From assembly GCF_000006565.2 (NCBI RefSeq), contig NC_031476.1, forward strand, positions 2,194,458-2,258,457: 64,000 nucleotides of DNA. The letters are read 5' to 3'. The stretch's first letter is position 1. Each line of letters starts with the position of its first letter. Source of the stretch: Toxoplasma gondii ME49 (Eukaryota > Apicomplexa > Conoidasida > Eucoccidiorida > Sarcocystidae). The notes below the pieces were generated by a model. It saw only the letters and a list, made by a program, of their open reading frames with translations. It did not search any database and was not told the origin of the DNA. This document shows, piece by piece, positions 46,657-59,362 of this stretch. Made by a program: the position numbers and the translations under genes.

Positions 46657-49600
46657 ATGTCGGTTGTGGAATCGAAGAGGAAGGAAAACGGGGGGTCCGG
46701 TCCGGTCACTCCGGATATCGGAGGAACTTCTTTGCTGAAAAGGGAATCAAAAGTGGCCAAATCGCTGTGGCTCCGGCAGCAGGACACAATAACGCGGTTG
46801 GAGGAGCTTCAAAGACAGCATGAGGAAGAAATTCGAGCTAAAGAAGGGCGCCAAAACTCATATGATGACCTCCGAACGCCCCTGCGTTCCGTAGACGGCT
46901 CCCGACGGCCCTCGGTCGTTAACGATATCAACGATTACAGGGGCAGGTGAGCCGTGTTCTTCTAGATACTTCCACATCTCTATGTGTGTGATATAAGATG
47001 TATCACGCAGATAAAGTCGCAGGACGGGGAACTGCGGACTGAGAGTGGCGACTCCGAAACATCGTCCGAAGCCCGACGCGGGTTCTGAACGACCGTATGC
47101 TCCTGCGTAGCGTCCCGCTTTTCTTTTTCAGGCCTCTTCACGATCAACTGCATGGTGCCTACCGTGCAACTCTGTTATCTCATCATACGAAGAACTTGAA
47201 TCTGAGAGGTTTCCTAAACCTCTTCTTTATTCTGCTTTTCGTCATAAATTTCCGCATGGTCACGGACAACTTGATGGAATATGGTACGTTGGTCTCCTGT
47301 TTCCTGATGGCTTGCTATTCTGCAGATTTTTGCAAGGAAACACCCTTTCGGTGTATCCCATGAATCAGCCGTGTCGAGACGCCTGGTTAGAGGTCGAAAT
47401 ATTTTCCTCTCGTGTGTTGTTCGCCTTTTCCTGAACTGTTCCGTGCATCGATTCTTTACAGGGCTCATGATCAGGCTGCCGTCTAGCTTCAGAGATATTC
47501 TTTCAAACTGGCCAATGCTGCTGTGCTTTCTCCTGGTGAGAAGTTTTTGCGTCGGTTTGCCGGCTGCAACTATGTCGGACGCCACCATACGGGAGTCTTA
47601 AGGTTCTCGGCCAGAAAGCACCTCCATCAGTGTGCAATGTTGGGGTTGCCTCCACCTTGTTCGGTGGCCCTTACGTGTAAACCGTACTATCACAGCCCGT
47701 CTAGACGATGATTGTTTCTCCACTTCCGTCCCAGCATCTTTTTATGGGTCCCGTCAACGGGACTGTGTTCTTTTTTTCTGGAAAGATGCATTTTTGTATT
47801 CTAGGTGCATTCGTAATCGAGCGTTTCGTGGCGGCGTGGGTTCCTCACCTTCTGGATTGGTCCGAGTGTGTCCTTATTGGACTAAACTTCTTTCTGGTCT
47901 TCATCGTTCCATACCTCACGGTTTGCAACTCTTCTCCTTCTCCCGGTAAGTCCCCACATCTTATTATACTCCGGACGCCAGAGTTTATTGCGCGTTCTTG
48001 CCTTAGCGCGATCGCCAGTTGGCGAGACCTGAGCACCGACAACAATCGTGTTCAAAAACGCAACCTAAAGTATTGGAGTCATTGAAGATAACCGCTAAAA
48101 ATCCCACAGCGACCGTCTGGTGTCTTTCTTTGTTCAGCAGCGTCTGCCTTACTCTTGGCCTTCTCCATCGTATGGCTATTCAAACTCTTTTCGTTCCATC
48201 ATGTGTGTCTTGACGCCCGCCGAGCTCTGAGGTAAGCTCCTATGGCAACCTACTAGTTTTTCCCGTTTCAAGATTCGGTTCACGTGTGCTTCGTGGATTG
48301 CATCCGATGTACCTCCTGTCGACCATGTAGGGCGTAGATTCCTGGTGTGATAGCGCTTCCAGCAGGTGAATTTTGTCTTGTTGTGTGTTTCCTGCGTGTG
48401 TTTGCATTTCAACAACAGGGACGGAGACAATTTCCGTGAGCTGTGCTCTAATAGTGAGGTCCGTCGCGTTTCAAACGATCATTAGTGGCACCTAGTTCGC
48501 CGACGCACTGACGACTTTTCCTTAAAACTTTCACCGGGGCGCGAATGGCGAAGATAGCTCACCACTGTGTCGCACCCCTCTTTTTGGTGTGGTTTACTGA
48601 GAACGCACAGCTGCGCATATTCTGTGTACGTTTTCAGGAAGCCGAGCATGTTCGGAGATATCCATATTCAATAACCTTGCGGCACCTGTATACTTTCATT
48701 TGGATGCCTACCATGTGCTTTCAAGTACGTGAGGACCACAGAACGCGTCTGGAGAGGCATGCGTGGATGTAACATCTTCTCACAATGTGGCAGTTTCCGT
48801 TATACGTCGGAGTGAACACCTGTTTCTGTTGGTGTGTTTTTGTTTTTAGTTCTATTACCCTCGAGTTCCCCGTATTAGATGGCTGTCAGTTATCCGTCAT
48901 GTTTTTGAATCGGCAGCGTGCCTGGCTCTCATGAAGTAAGATCAGCACCCAGCCAGTAGTCACATTTTCCAGGAACAGGGATCGCTGCCTGCCAGAAGTA
49001 GACATAAGTCTCATTTCGCTGTTGTCTTTGCCGTCACACTTTTTATGCAGAATTGTTGTCGACCAGCACATTGTGCCCGTGGCAAGAAACTCGTTCACGA
49101 TAACAGAGATGCAATCCATACCTCTAAGCACGCTTCTCGTCCACTTCCTCGACAAGGTAAGGCACGTAAAGGAGGAGTCTGCCGTATCAGTGTCGATCCA
49201 AATGTCATACGATTTCCTCACGCTGTCCCCCGTGTTTCCCTTTGTAGATCACCAGACTTTCAATACCAAACCTCTACGTGTGGCTGCTCATGTTCGTCGG
49301 CCTCTTTCACCACTGGTGCAACATTCTCGCGGAGGTCACTCGTTTCGGAGACAGGCAGTTTTACTTGGTAAGGCGTTTCCTAGAGTAGATTCACGGGCAC
49401 ACTGTCTTCTGTAGGGAACGTCGGTATGGTATGTTGTCGATCAACCTTTGAATGGTGTGCTTCCTCTTGCCGGCGGGCTGCAGGATTGGTGGAATGCGTC
49501 AAGTTTCGGCGAGTACTGGAGAAAATGGAATTTGCCCATTCACCACTTCCTCAATCGCCACATTAACAAGCCGCTTCGTCGAGCGCGTAGGTTTTTTCTT

Positions 49601-50709
49601 AACTTTGAAGAAAATTTCGAGTAGCGGATTTCACTCAAAGTACAGATTCCGTTGCAAACATGGCTACGCCGTCTTCCCGTCTGTATTTTGCAGGTTTCCC
49701 GCGGATCGTCGCGACTTCTGTCGTTTTTCTTATTTCTGCGCTGCTCCATGAGTACATGATTACGGTGCCATTGCAACTAGGCTGGACAGGCTGGGTTTTC
49801 TTGGGATTCATGGGTAAGCCATGCAAATGAAAGACGTTATTTTGAGAGGATCGATATTATATGGAAGACGCCTGTTCGCTGGATTGGATTTGGCAAATCA
49901 TGTCGTGCAGCGTACGTTTGACGTGAGGGAAGAATGTTCTTGAGTGCGTACCGCTTTTTTGGGATTTGTTTTCCGCTACTGGATGGTATGTCTGAGTTAT
50001 TCGGAGTTCGTATCGACGTCGAACAAGCAGCACCATGCGATGTAGCACAAGGCGTAGAGCAAAGAAGATGGTACTATTGCCTCGTCGTGGTGAGGTGCGT
50101 GAGCGGCGACTCTGTCCGAACCCGTGTTCACCGTCCTGTCACGACGCCCCCGGTGTACGTTTTTGTCTCGATGCAGCCCCGTTGACATCGGAGCAAGTCC
50201 GAGCACGAGACCACCAAAGTAACTACTGCTGCTCATGCGGCACATGAAGTTTGATAAAGTTGTGGTGTTTGTGCTGTGCTTTTGCAGCTCAAGCGCCGCT
50301 AACCTATATTACAAATCTTTCATTTGTAAGCCATTTTCGCATATGCCGTAACGCATGTTATATGAATGGATTAGACCTTTTGGGGGGGAAGTTTCATGAA
50401 CTCCCTTGACTCTATCATGTTGCTGTGCATCCTGCTGCCCTCAGTTCCAAAGAAACCCCACAGTTGGCAATTGTTTCTTCTGGTTCATCTTTTGCTTCTC
50501 GGGTCAACCAGTAAGTCAAACGTGCATCTTTTGAACCTGCGGTTAGGGGGAACATTGTGTTCTACAGCTAACTCACTCATGCACGTTGATGGTGTCTGCT
50601 GTCCTGGCTCATTTGCTTGCAGCTTGGCATTCTGATCTACTGGTACCTCTGGGGGGTCAAGCATGGCACGGTACAGCAGCTAGACCCGAGCAAAATACAG
50701 ATCATGTAG
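46657..50709 (+). CDS. DGAT1: Diacylglycerol O-acyltransferase 1
   Basis: Fifteen exons: 46657-46946, 47132-47283, 47462-47535, 47735-47945, 48138-48231, 48419-48458, 48638-48724, 48850-48935, 49051-49156, 49248-49367, 49484-49586, 49694-49813, 50288-50325, 50445-50510 and 50623-50709. All phases close and give 557 residues. The enzyme makes triacylglycerol from diacylglycerol and acyl-CoA in the ER for lipid droplets. MBOAT family blocks are present: NLRGFLNLFFILLFVINFRM, RDILSNWPMLLCF, the FYLDWWN motif (Asp421-Asn424), WRKWNLPIHHFLNRHI, and the catalytic His473 in ALLHEYMITVPL, then GQPLGILIYWY near the end. The N-terminal ~95 residues are hydrophilic. The fourth exon could start slightly later (alternative acceptors in the same phase). 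A DGAT1 has been described in Toxoplasma. Confidence 0.93.
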
Positions 50710-51131
50710 AATCCCGTCTGCTGAACGACCATGGGAACTGCATTTCTGATTAGGAACTACACTGGAAACAGCAGCGGGATTGCCCAAAGCAGGTAGAGCT
50801 TGACCTGGCTAGATCAAAAATGCTTCCATGCGTAGGAAACCGGATTCACAGGAATCACATGGCCAAGCTGCAAGGAAGTGTGCTATCCCTTACACTGGGA
50901 CATGTTCTGTGTCACTGACCTTGACACTGGGTTGGTATTGCTCTTTAATTATCGGCTTTGGTAAGGGAGCCTCCAATGGGCCTGAACCGCGCACGCTAGT
51001 TGCATGCATATAATTAAGCATAAGGTTGTCGTACCCTGGTAGAACTGCTTGCACATCATACAGCAATGCTCGGGTACCGAGGACGGGACTTGGTAGTGTG
51101 TCGCCGGCTGCAGGGGCGTGCCCGCCACCTT
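50710..51131. other. Convergent spacer, nothing recognised
   Basis: About 420 bases between the stop codons of DGAT1 and the predicted secreted protein gene. No feature seen. Confidence 0.4.
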
Positions 51132-53380
51132 TTAGTGCGGAATAGCTCGTATGGGACCGACTAATGCAAGTAAGGGCTTTTTGATACTAACCGTCATGGG
51201 CTCTGCTGGCTGAAGGTGGCATTGTATTTGAAGAAGAGACCGCTGTCCCCTGCAGTCACATGGCGCGGGCTCCACGTGTTGTGGCGGGCGAACTTGCTCG
51301 TAGTCCCGCAGTGTCTTCCCAAGGCTTGGGTAGACTAGGGCTCCAGCGTATTTGCTTCCATCTGCGCCAGGTACAACGAGCAAGGGCTCACCGGGTATTT
51401 GTGGTGCCTCTTCTTTTGATGCTTCCGTGATTGGCGACGGCAGGGATTTCTCCAGGTCGAATAACGTATCGGGTGTGTCGTAGAGTGGATCTGTTTCATG
51501 TTTTCCAGTGAATCTGAATATACCAGAACGGCTGACGCAGTGCCTACCGAATCTTGGACATTCCTTTGGAAAAGGATGCGACTCGTCGTATGAGGAATAC
51601 TGCAAATGGCAACAAGAATTCGTTAAACGTGTGCTTTCACCGCCTAGAGTCGCGAGCACTTACCTGTGGAGGAATTCGTCGCTGGTTGATGAAGACAGAG
51701 AATGAGCAGAAAGGAGGAACCTAAAATTAGTTTCGTCATATACTGTGGCTGCCGGTATGCAATGACGCATTTTCATTACCGACACATCACTGCAGGCCCC
51801 CTCAATGTCTGATAAAGGATCGTTGTTTTTCGCTGAGGGTGGATAGCACCTTGATCGTGACGCACCATCCATCCAGAAGCCGGGACATGCGACAAGCGTT
51901 GCCAAGCATTGTGGGAAACAAACTGGCATCGACATGCCCGCGCCGAGTCCTGAACTTGGTGTCTCAGCCAAAGCTGTGAAAAGCACCGTATCGTGTCACT
52001 TACCCAAAGGCATCCAGCAAATAGGGAAAATACTAGCACTGTAATAAGATTATGCAGGGTCGTACGTTGTATCTCCTTTAGCAAAGAGGCTTGCCAATAC
52101 ATTCCAAGGTAGGCACTAGCGCTGTGAACAACTTGTTCAATGATGTAAGCACGTAGTACAAAGTCGAGCTTGATGGATTTACCAGATGCGGTACTGAGCT
52201 TCGCTCGTTTTGCCGACTTTGCTTTGATATTTCGCCGGGAAACTGCAGCGACGAGTAGTCTTAATAGTATTAGAATGGCGGTAGTTTTTTCCCCACCTGC
52301 CTATGACACCATTCATGACGGAGTCGCTGACGTCCGCCGTTGTAAATTCGGACATTGTGATTGGATAGAGCACAGATCCGAGACAATTCGCGCCTGGCGG
52401 TGATTCCTTTCATGACAATCGCAGAATTTTTGAAAATTCCTCTACCCGTCAGCATTGGGAGACACGGTAACGGACTGAAAAGAGTGGTGCGTGTAACTAT
52501 CGGGGCCGTACAAGTGGGGAATCATTCAGAATCCTCACCGGAGTATCCAGAGAGGTGGTGGAATAAAAGGAGGTACGGCATCGATTACAACTGCAGCAAC
52601 AGACTGAATAAGTCCTTTTAGCATCGTCATGGACATCATTGACATGTTGCTGAGGCCAGGAACTGAAGCGGTCCAGTTGGCATGTTATGACTATAAGAAA
52701 ACATGGGGATATGCGAATGCCACTTTACCTTTTGAACCGGCTTCCGACTGTGCTCTGCCCAGTAGTCCTGTCATCCTGAAGATTTAACAATATCACCACA
52801 GCTTCGGTTTGCCCAAAAAGAACTGCAGTCGGACCATTTCGTGAGATCAAAGCCAAATGCGTTTCGAAAAGGGCCTCCAGGGAATTCAGCTTGGTGTGCA
52901 ACGGGTTCTGCATGTGTATTCTCTCCCTTATCACACTACACGGCAAATCGTGGCTATCTGTCTTGACGTGAAGCCAACATTTAAGCCTACGTGGGGCTGA
53001 GATATATCAATCTTGGCCAGAGCCTGGGTAAACCTCAAGGATAGATCATCATCCATAACTGGAAGGACGAAATTGTCCAATTGGATGTGACAAAGTAACA
53101 TTGACCCACCTTTGTTCATGAGCCAGTTGTATCCCTCGACATCGAATAGTTCTAGTGCTGAGTTATATAACTGCTTGAACAGTTGTGTTTCTTTTGGGCT
53201 GCCTCCTGTTACAACTCGAGCCAGGTCATCCGGATCCGGCAGCAGACGGAACCGAGGGTCATCTTTAATATAATGCACGACGACGTTACCTTGGAGTTCC
53301 CGGTCCGTCTCTCCCCCTCTCGTCGGGACGGCTGCGAGAAGGATGAACAACAAACCACTACAATACGTCATGGTCACCAT
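51132..53380 (-). CDS. Predicted secreted protein, unknown family
   Basis: ATG 53380 opens with a likely signal peptide (hydrophobic CSGLLFILLAAVPTRG after MVTMTY). Phase-matched exons from the 5' end: 52991-53380, 52729-52907 and 52539-52590. From the 3' end: 52004-52038, 51664-51973 and 51132-51513. One or two exons between 52170 and 52460 are not resolved. The first two exons are well folded in character (KETQLFKQLYNSALELFDVE, LNSLEALFETHLALISRNG). The C-terminal part has several Cys (CFPQCLATLVACPGF, PCDCRGQRSLLQIQC) and a Pro/Glu-rich linker. No domain is recognised. A signal peptide with spaced Cys suggests a protein of the secretory organelles or parasite surface, but this is inference. 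Confidence 0.6.
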
Positions 53381-54329
53381 CCTTTAAAACTTTTGGCTGC
53401 CTTGACCACAGTAAGACGCATAACTTTCACACCCCACGACATGCTACGCGTGGCAGTCTGTAGGCCGAACGAGGGCATCGCCTGTACGTACAGGTTCATA
53501 TTCGTTGCCTAGCGCGTTTCGGCCCACTTTTATTTCCCCTCTTGTCTCTGTATAAGTCATTGTGAAAAAATAAACACGGATTTTTGAATATCAAATGTGT
53601 CTTTTTTGTTAGCTATGACTGTCTCGTGCTGCAAGCAATTTGTTCGCACGAGATTCCATGTGTGGCAGTGCACTCCTGAGAGTGGGGGGGCTCGCACACG
53701 GTAGTGACACGACTCTTCCCTGTTACTGCAACAAGTGCCCGTCACGTCAAAAAGAGGATAATGGGAAGAATGAGTGTAGTCCTGTGAACAAATAACTAAG
53801 AAATATTCGCAGGCGCCGCATACCTTATGGCATTTTGCGGTTAACTGAGCCGGCTGACCGATTGCTCAATATGGGAAACAAGGATAAGAAAAAAGCCACC
53901 TTTCCGACAACTGAGTCACGCTAAACGCCGACGCTGGCGAGTCGTGAGGCGATACTCGTAACAGGATTTGATAAAAAGTCCATCTGTCGGAGTGACACCG
54001 TCTCAGTTTGCTCCACGCCCCACCACTGCAGCATCTGATGCAGACGCAGCATCCCTATCTTATGACTGTTACACCTTCTGCGCTCCCATACGACACGAAT
54101 TGTCATCGGCCGCGGGCGCTGTTCCCTGCAGTTTCGTCACATGAATTGTCGCCAGTGACAATGCAGTCAACGCATGATCTTTGACAGATCTGCGTCTAAT
54201 TGTTCTGCAGTTGTTTCGTCCGTTCATTGTTTGCCTTCATCCTTCACATCTTTCCACCATCAGTTTGGACTTGACGGTGTCACCGACTTTCGCTTCACTC
54301 GCGTGGTTGACGTAAACCACATTTGACAG
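53381..54329. other. Intergenic, nothing recognised
   Basis: Upstream of the secreted-protein gene and downstream of METTL16, both on the minus strand. No supported gene. Confidence 0.4.
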
Positions 54330-56241
54330 TCACGTAACTGGGGACGAGCCGATGGAATCCGTGGCTGCAGGTTCAGAGACTTCTTTGCTTCCTTCAAAAA
54401 ACTCCCTCACTTGTTTCCGCTGTTCCCTCGTCCAAAATGTCCAGCATATAACCCACCTGGTTTGTTTCCCTTGATACAGCTCTTTACAGCGAAACTCTGT
54501 TACTCTCAGTGGCACTCCAATTGTCGATAACGATATTTGTGCCTCGTCTCCGGATGAAGTTTGTCCTCTCTGCCCGGCGATTGTGCTCTTCCACCTTGTA
54601 CGCATATGCTCTACCTGACCCGGGCTGTCGGCGAACGCGCGTAACTCTTCCCAAAGAAACTTTTTCACTGTTTTCAAGGTAGAAGCCCTTGCCACTAACG
54701 AAGTGAACCACATGAACTGAGAGCAGAAAGCTCGACTCTCACGTATCATACTCATTATGAAGTTCAGCTCGCCGCCTTCGCATACCACCTCGTGGTTCTG
54801 GGCCTCAAGAACCCGGAATGGGCAAACATTAACCTGGTCGGTAGACTCATGGAATGGCGGATTGCACATAGAGAGTGCGAACAACTCTCCATTCTCGACG
54901 ACACCAGAGAAAAACTTCGCTGGATCTTGCTGGTGTCGCAAATGCACACATGGCTCAAGGCCATTGAGGTTCACATTTTCACGAGCTAACTCCAGAGAAC
55001 GCTCACTAATGTCGGAGCCTACAAATGTCCATCCATACTCGGTGCAGCCCAGTAGAGGATACACACAGTTTGCCCCAACACCAATATCCAAAACCTTGAT
55101 ATGCTTACCCCGAAGTGGCTGAGCTTCTTGTACGGCATGCCGAACTGCAGAGGAAACGCCATCGCGCCCGTGCAGAGCCAGATATAATGCACCCTCTTTC
55201 TCAACGTCGACCAACAGATCGGCTATATGGTGTATATAATTCGCTCTTGATGGAATACACGGTACAAGGAAATGGCCGTCATGTAAGGGTAATTCGAACT
55301 TCAGTCCGTAAAACTCCATCATAATTGCTTTGGACAGCTCGTAGATGGCCATGGTAGTCGTCATATCAAGAGAAAACCCCGCATACTTTTTGGGGGCAAG
55401 GAACTTTTTCAGCTCAGGATACTTCTCTCCCAGCACCCCGTAGTCAACGCTATTAGTGCTGTGCCTGCTACGTGGATGCATTTTATTATTGTTAGACGAA
55501 GATCTCGGAAAACTCTTACACTGTTTCTTGTTCGGATATTTAATAGCATCTTCACAGCTTCGTTCGGGCTCTGAAGAGCTTTTAATTCCGTCAGAGCAGC
55601 CGCTCGCACGATGATTTGCAGCGCGTCTGATTCTTTGTTGCCTTTCCACCGAGGTAATGTGGCTTGCTGGATCCTCTCTGTCCACCTGCAACATGGGACC
55701 CATCTTCTGTCTGTCAAACTCTTCCTGTGTATTGCTCGTAGTTTCGTCAGGTGCCCTCATTTGAGCTAACATAGAACGACCAGGATCGTCACTGGTGGCG
55801 TCATCTCGCTTCCGTCGCCTCTCCGGCCCAACAACGGTTCCAGAACAGCTGTTGTTGCATTGCGCTTTCGAAACCCGGAAACTCTCACGGTAGATTCGTT
55901 GACGAGCTTCTTCACAAGTGGGCGCATTTCCTGAAAGACACCAAGTGCAGGCAGCGGGCACACCGCTCTCTGTAAACACGGTGTCGACGCAGAAGGCACT
56001 CTAATTTGAACAGCATGTTGCACACAACCCTCCTGTTCCAAACATCTCCTACATGCAGCAAGAGCACACTTTGCTCACCTTCATTCGGAGATCCCTGAAA
56101 GCAAGCGCCACTGTTCGTCAAACAACCAACTTGCTTGTCGTCCAGATGTGACACTACACCTGACTGCGGTGAACCATCCTTGAAAGCAAGCGATTCATTC
56201 TGTTGAGCTCCTCCAGACAGAACGCGTTGCTGTTGGTCCAT
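54330..56241 (-). CDS. METTL16: METTL16/RlmF-family RNA N6-adenosine methyltransferase
   Basis: Two exons, 56079-56241 and 54330-55969, in phase, 600 residues. Residues 1-230 are low-complexity. The core starts at SVDYGVLGEKYPELKKF and continues with SRANYIHHIADLL, the SAM-binding motif DIGVGANCVYPLLG, SDISERSLELARENV, the catalytic NPPF (residues 424-427, at 54852-54863), EGGELNFIMSMI and a closing WVICWTFW. These proteins methylate N6 of adenosine: RlmF acts on A1618 of bacterial 23S rRNA, METTL16 on U6 snRNA and a hairpin in SAM-synthetase mRNA. Here R-x-NYIHHIADLL is closer to the RlmF form than to human YILWIEDLL, and no vertebrate C-terminal extension is seen. The target RNA is not known. 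NPPF and motif I are intact, so it is likely active. Confidence 0.88.
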
Positions 56242-57195
56242 TGCTGCATGACCACTCCAGGAAGAGAGTTCTGAGAAACTGTGTTGTACAATTCACGATA
56301 AAATACAACCGAAGGTCCTGTTGAACATGAACCATGACAGTGCTCACGGCGGCGCGATCATGGATGACCCGCTGAAACAAAAGTCCCCAAGTACACGGAG
56401 GCGGTCCGCCGTAAACCCTTCTACTACCGATGCCACGAAATGACCAAAGCGTCCATATTCTCCGAGTTGCACGATGAAAAAAACTCTATATGCTGTCGGT
56501 GAATGACTGTGTACCCGCGTTACGATGCTGTTGTACGCCCCGCTCTTTGCTGGCGTTGGGGCTGGCGCTTCAGGGAACCATTCTCATCAACTTTTGTTTC
56601 CAACCCCTCCTCGAAGCGAAGGGGTGAAGACGGTAGGCTCCATCGAGAGGATTGGGTAAGATGAACATATATGGTCGGATGAGTGTGCAGCAGACAACAA
56701 CGATTAATGAGCACAGTTAAAGGTCTCTAATTTTGCGTCACTTTGCTGATGAGGTGCATGCACGGCGTCGCTTGAGGGAATGTTTGCAGTCTGCATGCGT
56801 TGCGTTCAACGGTAGCGTAGCTGGACACCGCGGCTGATGACCTCACCTACGGGTTCGCCATCGTTCATCAACGCAGTGTACGCATATTTTTCTCAAAAAG
56901 ATAATTCTTCGGAATGGTTTCACGTTGATGTTGCATAATTTGCCTTTAAGGCTAAGCTATCCTGCCTTGTTTTGCGGATAAGCCCGACAAACTGAAGGAG
57001 CCAGACGGCAAAGCCGTCTGGGCTGCAAACTTTGCACTGAATTCCTTCTGCATAATCGCAGATCCCGAAGAGTCCCTCTCGAAGACCAAAACTGCCAGAT
57101 CTGCATTATAACACTGAGAATGCAGGTGATAGGGAAAGACCAACCAAACGGTTCCAGCGGACAGCCGACCCATAGTGCGCTAAGGAGAAGCACAC
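56242..57195. other. Divergent promoter region of METTL16 and inhibitor-2
   Basis: No supported gene; presumably regulatory sequence and 5' UTRs for both neighbours. Confidence 0.4.
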
Positions 57196-58311
57196 ATGGA
57201 TCTCCGGAAGAGCAGTAAGTCCATCAGAGCCGATGGACTCGCGCGATCATGCTACAGTAATTACAGGAAACCTGTTTCGTAGACGCTGCTTGCATCTTGC
57301 GCTACTACGGATTTCGGCATGGCGACGAAAAGACCTCATAGCGACGGCGGGCAACAGCGCTGCCTTGCTAAACAGGGGCTCTGCCAACAGTGAAATGACC
57401 CCTCAACACTGGTACGTGATTGTGTGTGCGTGAATCTCAGCAAGCATCTCACGTGGGATGAGCAGGCCATTGCGGAGCACGACTTGGAACGTGGGACCCG
57501 CATGAAAATTGATGAACCGCCGACACCGTATCACAGGCGAGGATCGGTAAGGCGCTTCTAGTGAGAGTACAGTCTTGGCAGGCAGATACGGGGGTCGCTC
57601 TTTCAGAAAACGCGATTCCCACTAGCACTGGTATCTGTGAGGGAGTAAATATACTCTTCAGGAGCAGCGTGAACGTCAGGCTGGGAGATGTTCAGCGGGA
57701 GAGGTAGGGATTTGCGGAGAAACCAGGTCAGTCTTCGCAGTAGGTTATGTGCCGACAGAGGAATAACTACTTCCTCTTCCTTGTATGGGATGCACCATTT
57801 TTCACGAGCGTGAACTCGTTAAAGTCGCAAATAATATCGAAGTCCCTCGCAATTCCAGTGGCTCTCCACATATGATACTTTTTCCTTTTAGGACGCCCAC
57901 GGCGATAATGAGAAGAATTCGCCGCAGGTAAGAGCGTGGCTGCATCTATCAATCATCCGCTGGCGGAGGGGGCAAGTATCTTGATTTGCTGTTTTTTGTA
58001 CGAGAGTATCGTAGGTAAATTGATCGGGACAAAATTACGGTGTTATCTGTCTAAAGGAAGGTCATTGCCATGTCCAACTTCCCCTGGCGTGTTGTCCCTC
58101 ATGTCCGCAGCCTGGCGAAGCTGTTTCCGCTTCGGCCCTTCAGGCGTGCCTGGAACACTTAGCGGTGAATGATAGAGGGCAAGCGCTAAACGAGGAAGAA
58201 CTGGAACAAAAACGGCGCCACGAGTTCGAATTGAAGCGGAAACAGCACTACTGTGAATTCCAACAAGTTAAGCTCATGAAAGAAATATATGCGGAGGAAG
58301 AAGATGAGTGA
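57196..58311 (+). CDS. PPP1R2: Protein phosphatase 1 inhibitor-2
   Basis: Exons supported by phase and family: one ending at 57411, then 57441-57546, 57662-57703, 57892-57927 and 58111-58311. The core reads KHLTWDEQAIAEHDLERGTR then MKIDEPPTPYHRRGS, the inhibitor-2 block that includes the Thr of the kinase site in PTPYH. The C-terminal helix FELKRKQHYCEFQQVKLMKE matches the PP1 active-site-binding element, with HYCE where the family has HYNE. It ends in acidic AEEEDE. Inhibitor-2 binds and controls the PP1 catalytic subunit; a Toxoplasma member is known. The 5' end is uncertain: an ATG at 57196 with a short exon to 57214 is possible, but would need a 48-base intron to join the next frame. The KGILK-like element was not found. 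Confidence 0.82.
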
Positions 58312-59362
58312 CAGTGTGAATGTTTCGGTCAGCAGTATGTGGCCAATGTATTCCTTTGAACAACAACTGGTACAGGCTGGCGGAAACGACCCGCGAGACA
58401 GCTCACCACCTCGCGGGCAGCCTATGTTCGCCGGTGATCACGAGCGCTCTTGCGCAAGGTCGTTCACTGTTCACTTAATGTGGAGACGGCAGTTTCCAGA
58501 ACGTTCATGTTTTTGTGTCATCAAGTGACACAGTTTGACTTTGGCATTCGATTTTCGGGAGCTCTCTTGGACAGGATTCTTGTAGTGTGTGACACGCACT
58601 GAAATTTACCATTATAAAAGACCAAGGTGCGACGTACTAGAATCCTGTGAGCTAAAGCCAAGTTTTGGTTGTCACCCCTAGCGATTTGCTCGCCCGAAAA
58701 ACAGGAGCAGGGAAGTGTCTGGTTCCTGTTTACTCAGATTCTTAAGTCGATGCTCTGCACAACTCATGCGGCAGCTCCTTCGAACACCCAAGCAGAAAGG
58801 CGCAGTGTATATTGTTTGTTGTGGCTGAGAATTCCCGCAACACCTCACTTGCGATGAGGCACACAGGCATAGCGTTGCTGTCACATGAGATGTAGTCGTC
58901 ACTTCTGTCGACGTTTGCACTGTACACGAAACGGTCACTTGCAGTCATGCATATCCCCGTCGCCTGCTTCAGATTCCCGTGTATCAAAGGCTCGGTTGCG
59001 CTTCATGATAAAAACGCTGTGGCATATCTGACCGCCTTTGGTTCTTAAAAAAATGTGATCCACCATACAACCATGTAAACAGATATATAAGTGACGTATC
59101 GTGGGCACCCTAACCTGGCCAGTGATACGCAGTGTCAAGTTGCATTCGGTACCAGTCGCAGATTCAGATGTTTTCTTTGTCCACCTTTCGGTCACATAGA
59201 CGCACAGGGCGCGCTGCCTGGTACATTGTCCGCGCACCAGTGGCAGGCATCTGAAGCATCAAAGATCTCGGCCGTAGTTCGTCGCTGTCTGCGGCATGTG
59301 GGATTCCGTCGTTCGAGCTGGTAGCTCACACATATCTAACGCTTCACTCATGGGCCAGAAGA
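58312..59362. other. Convergent spacer, nothing recognised
   Basis: 3' ends of inhibitor-2 and of the unrecognised minus-strand gene. Short frames only. Confidence 0.4.
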
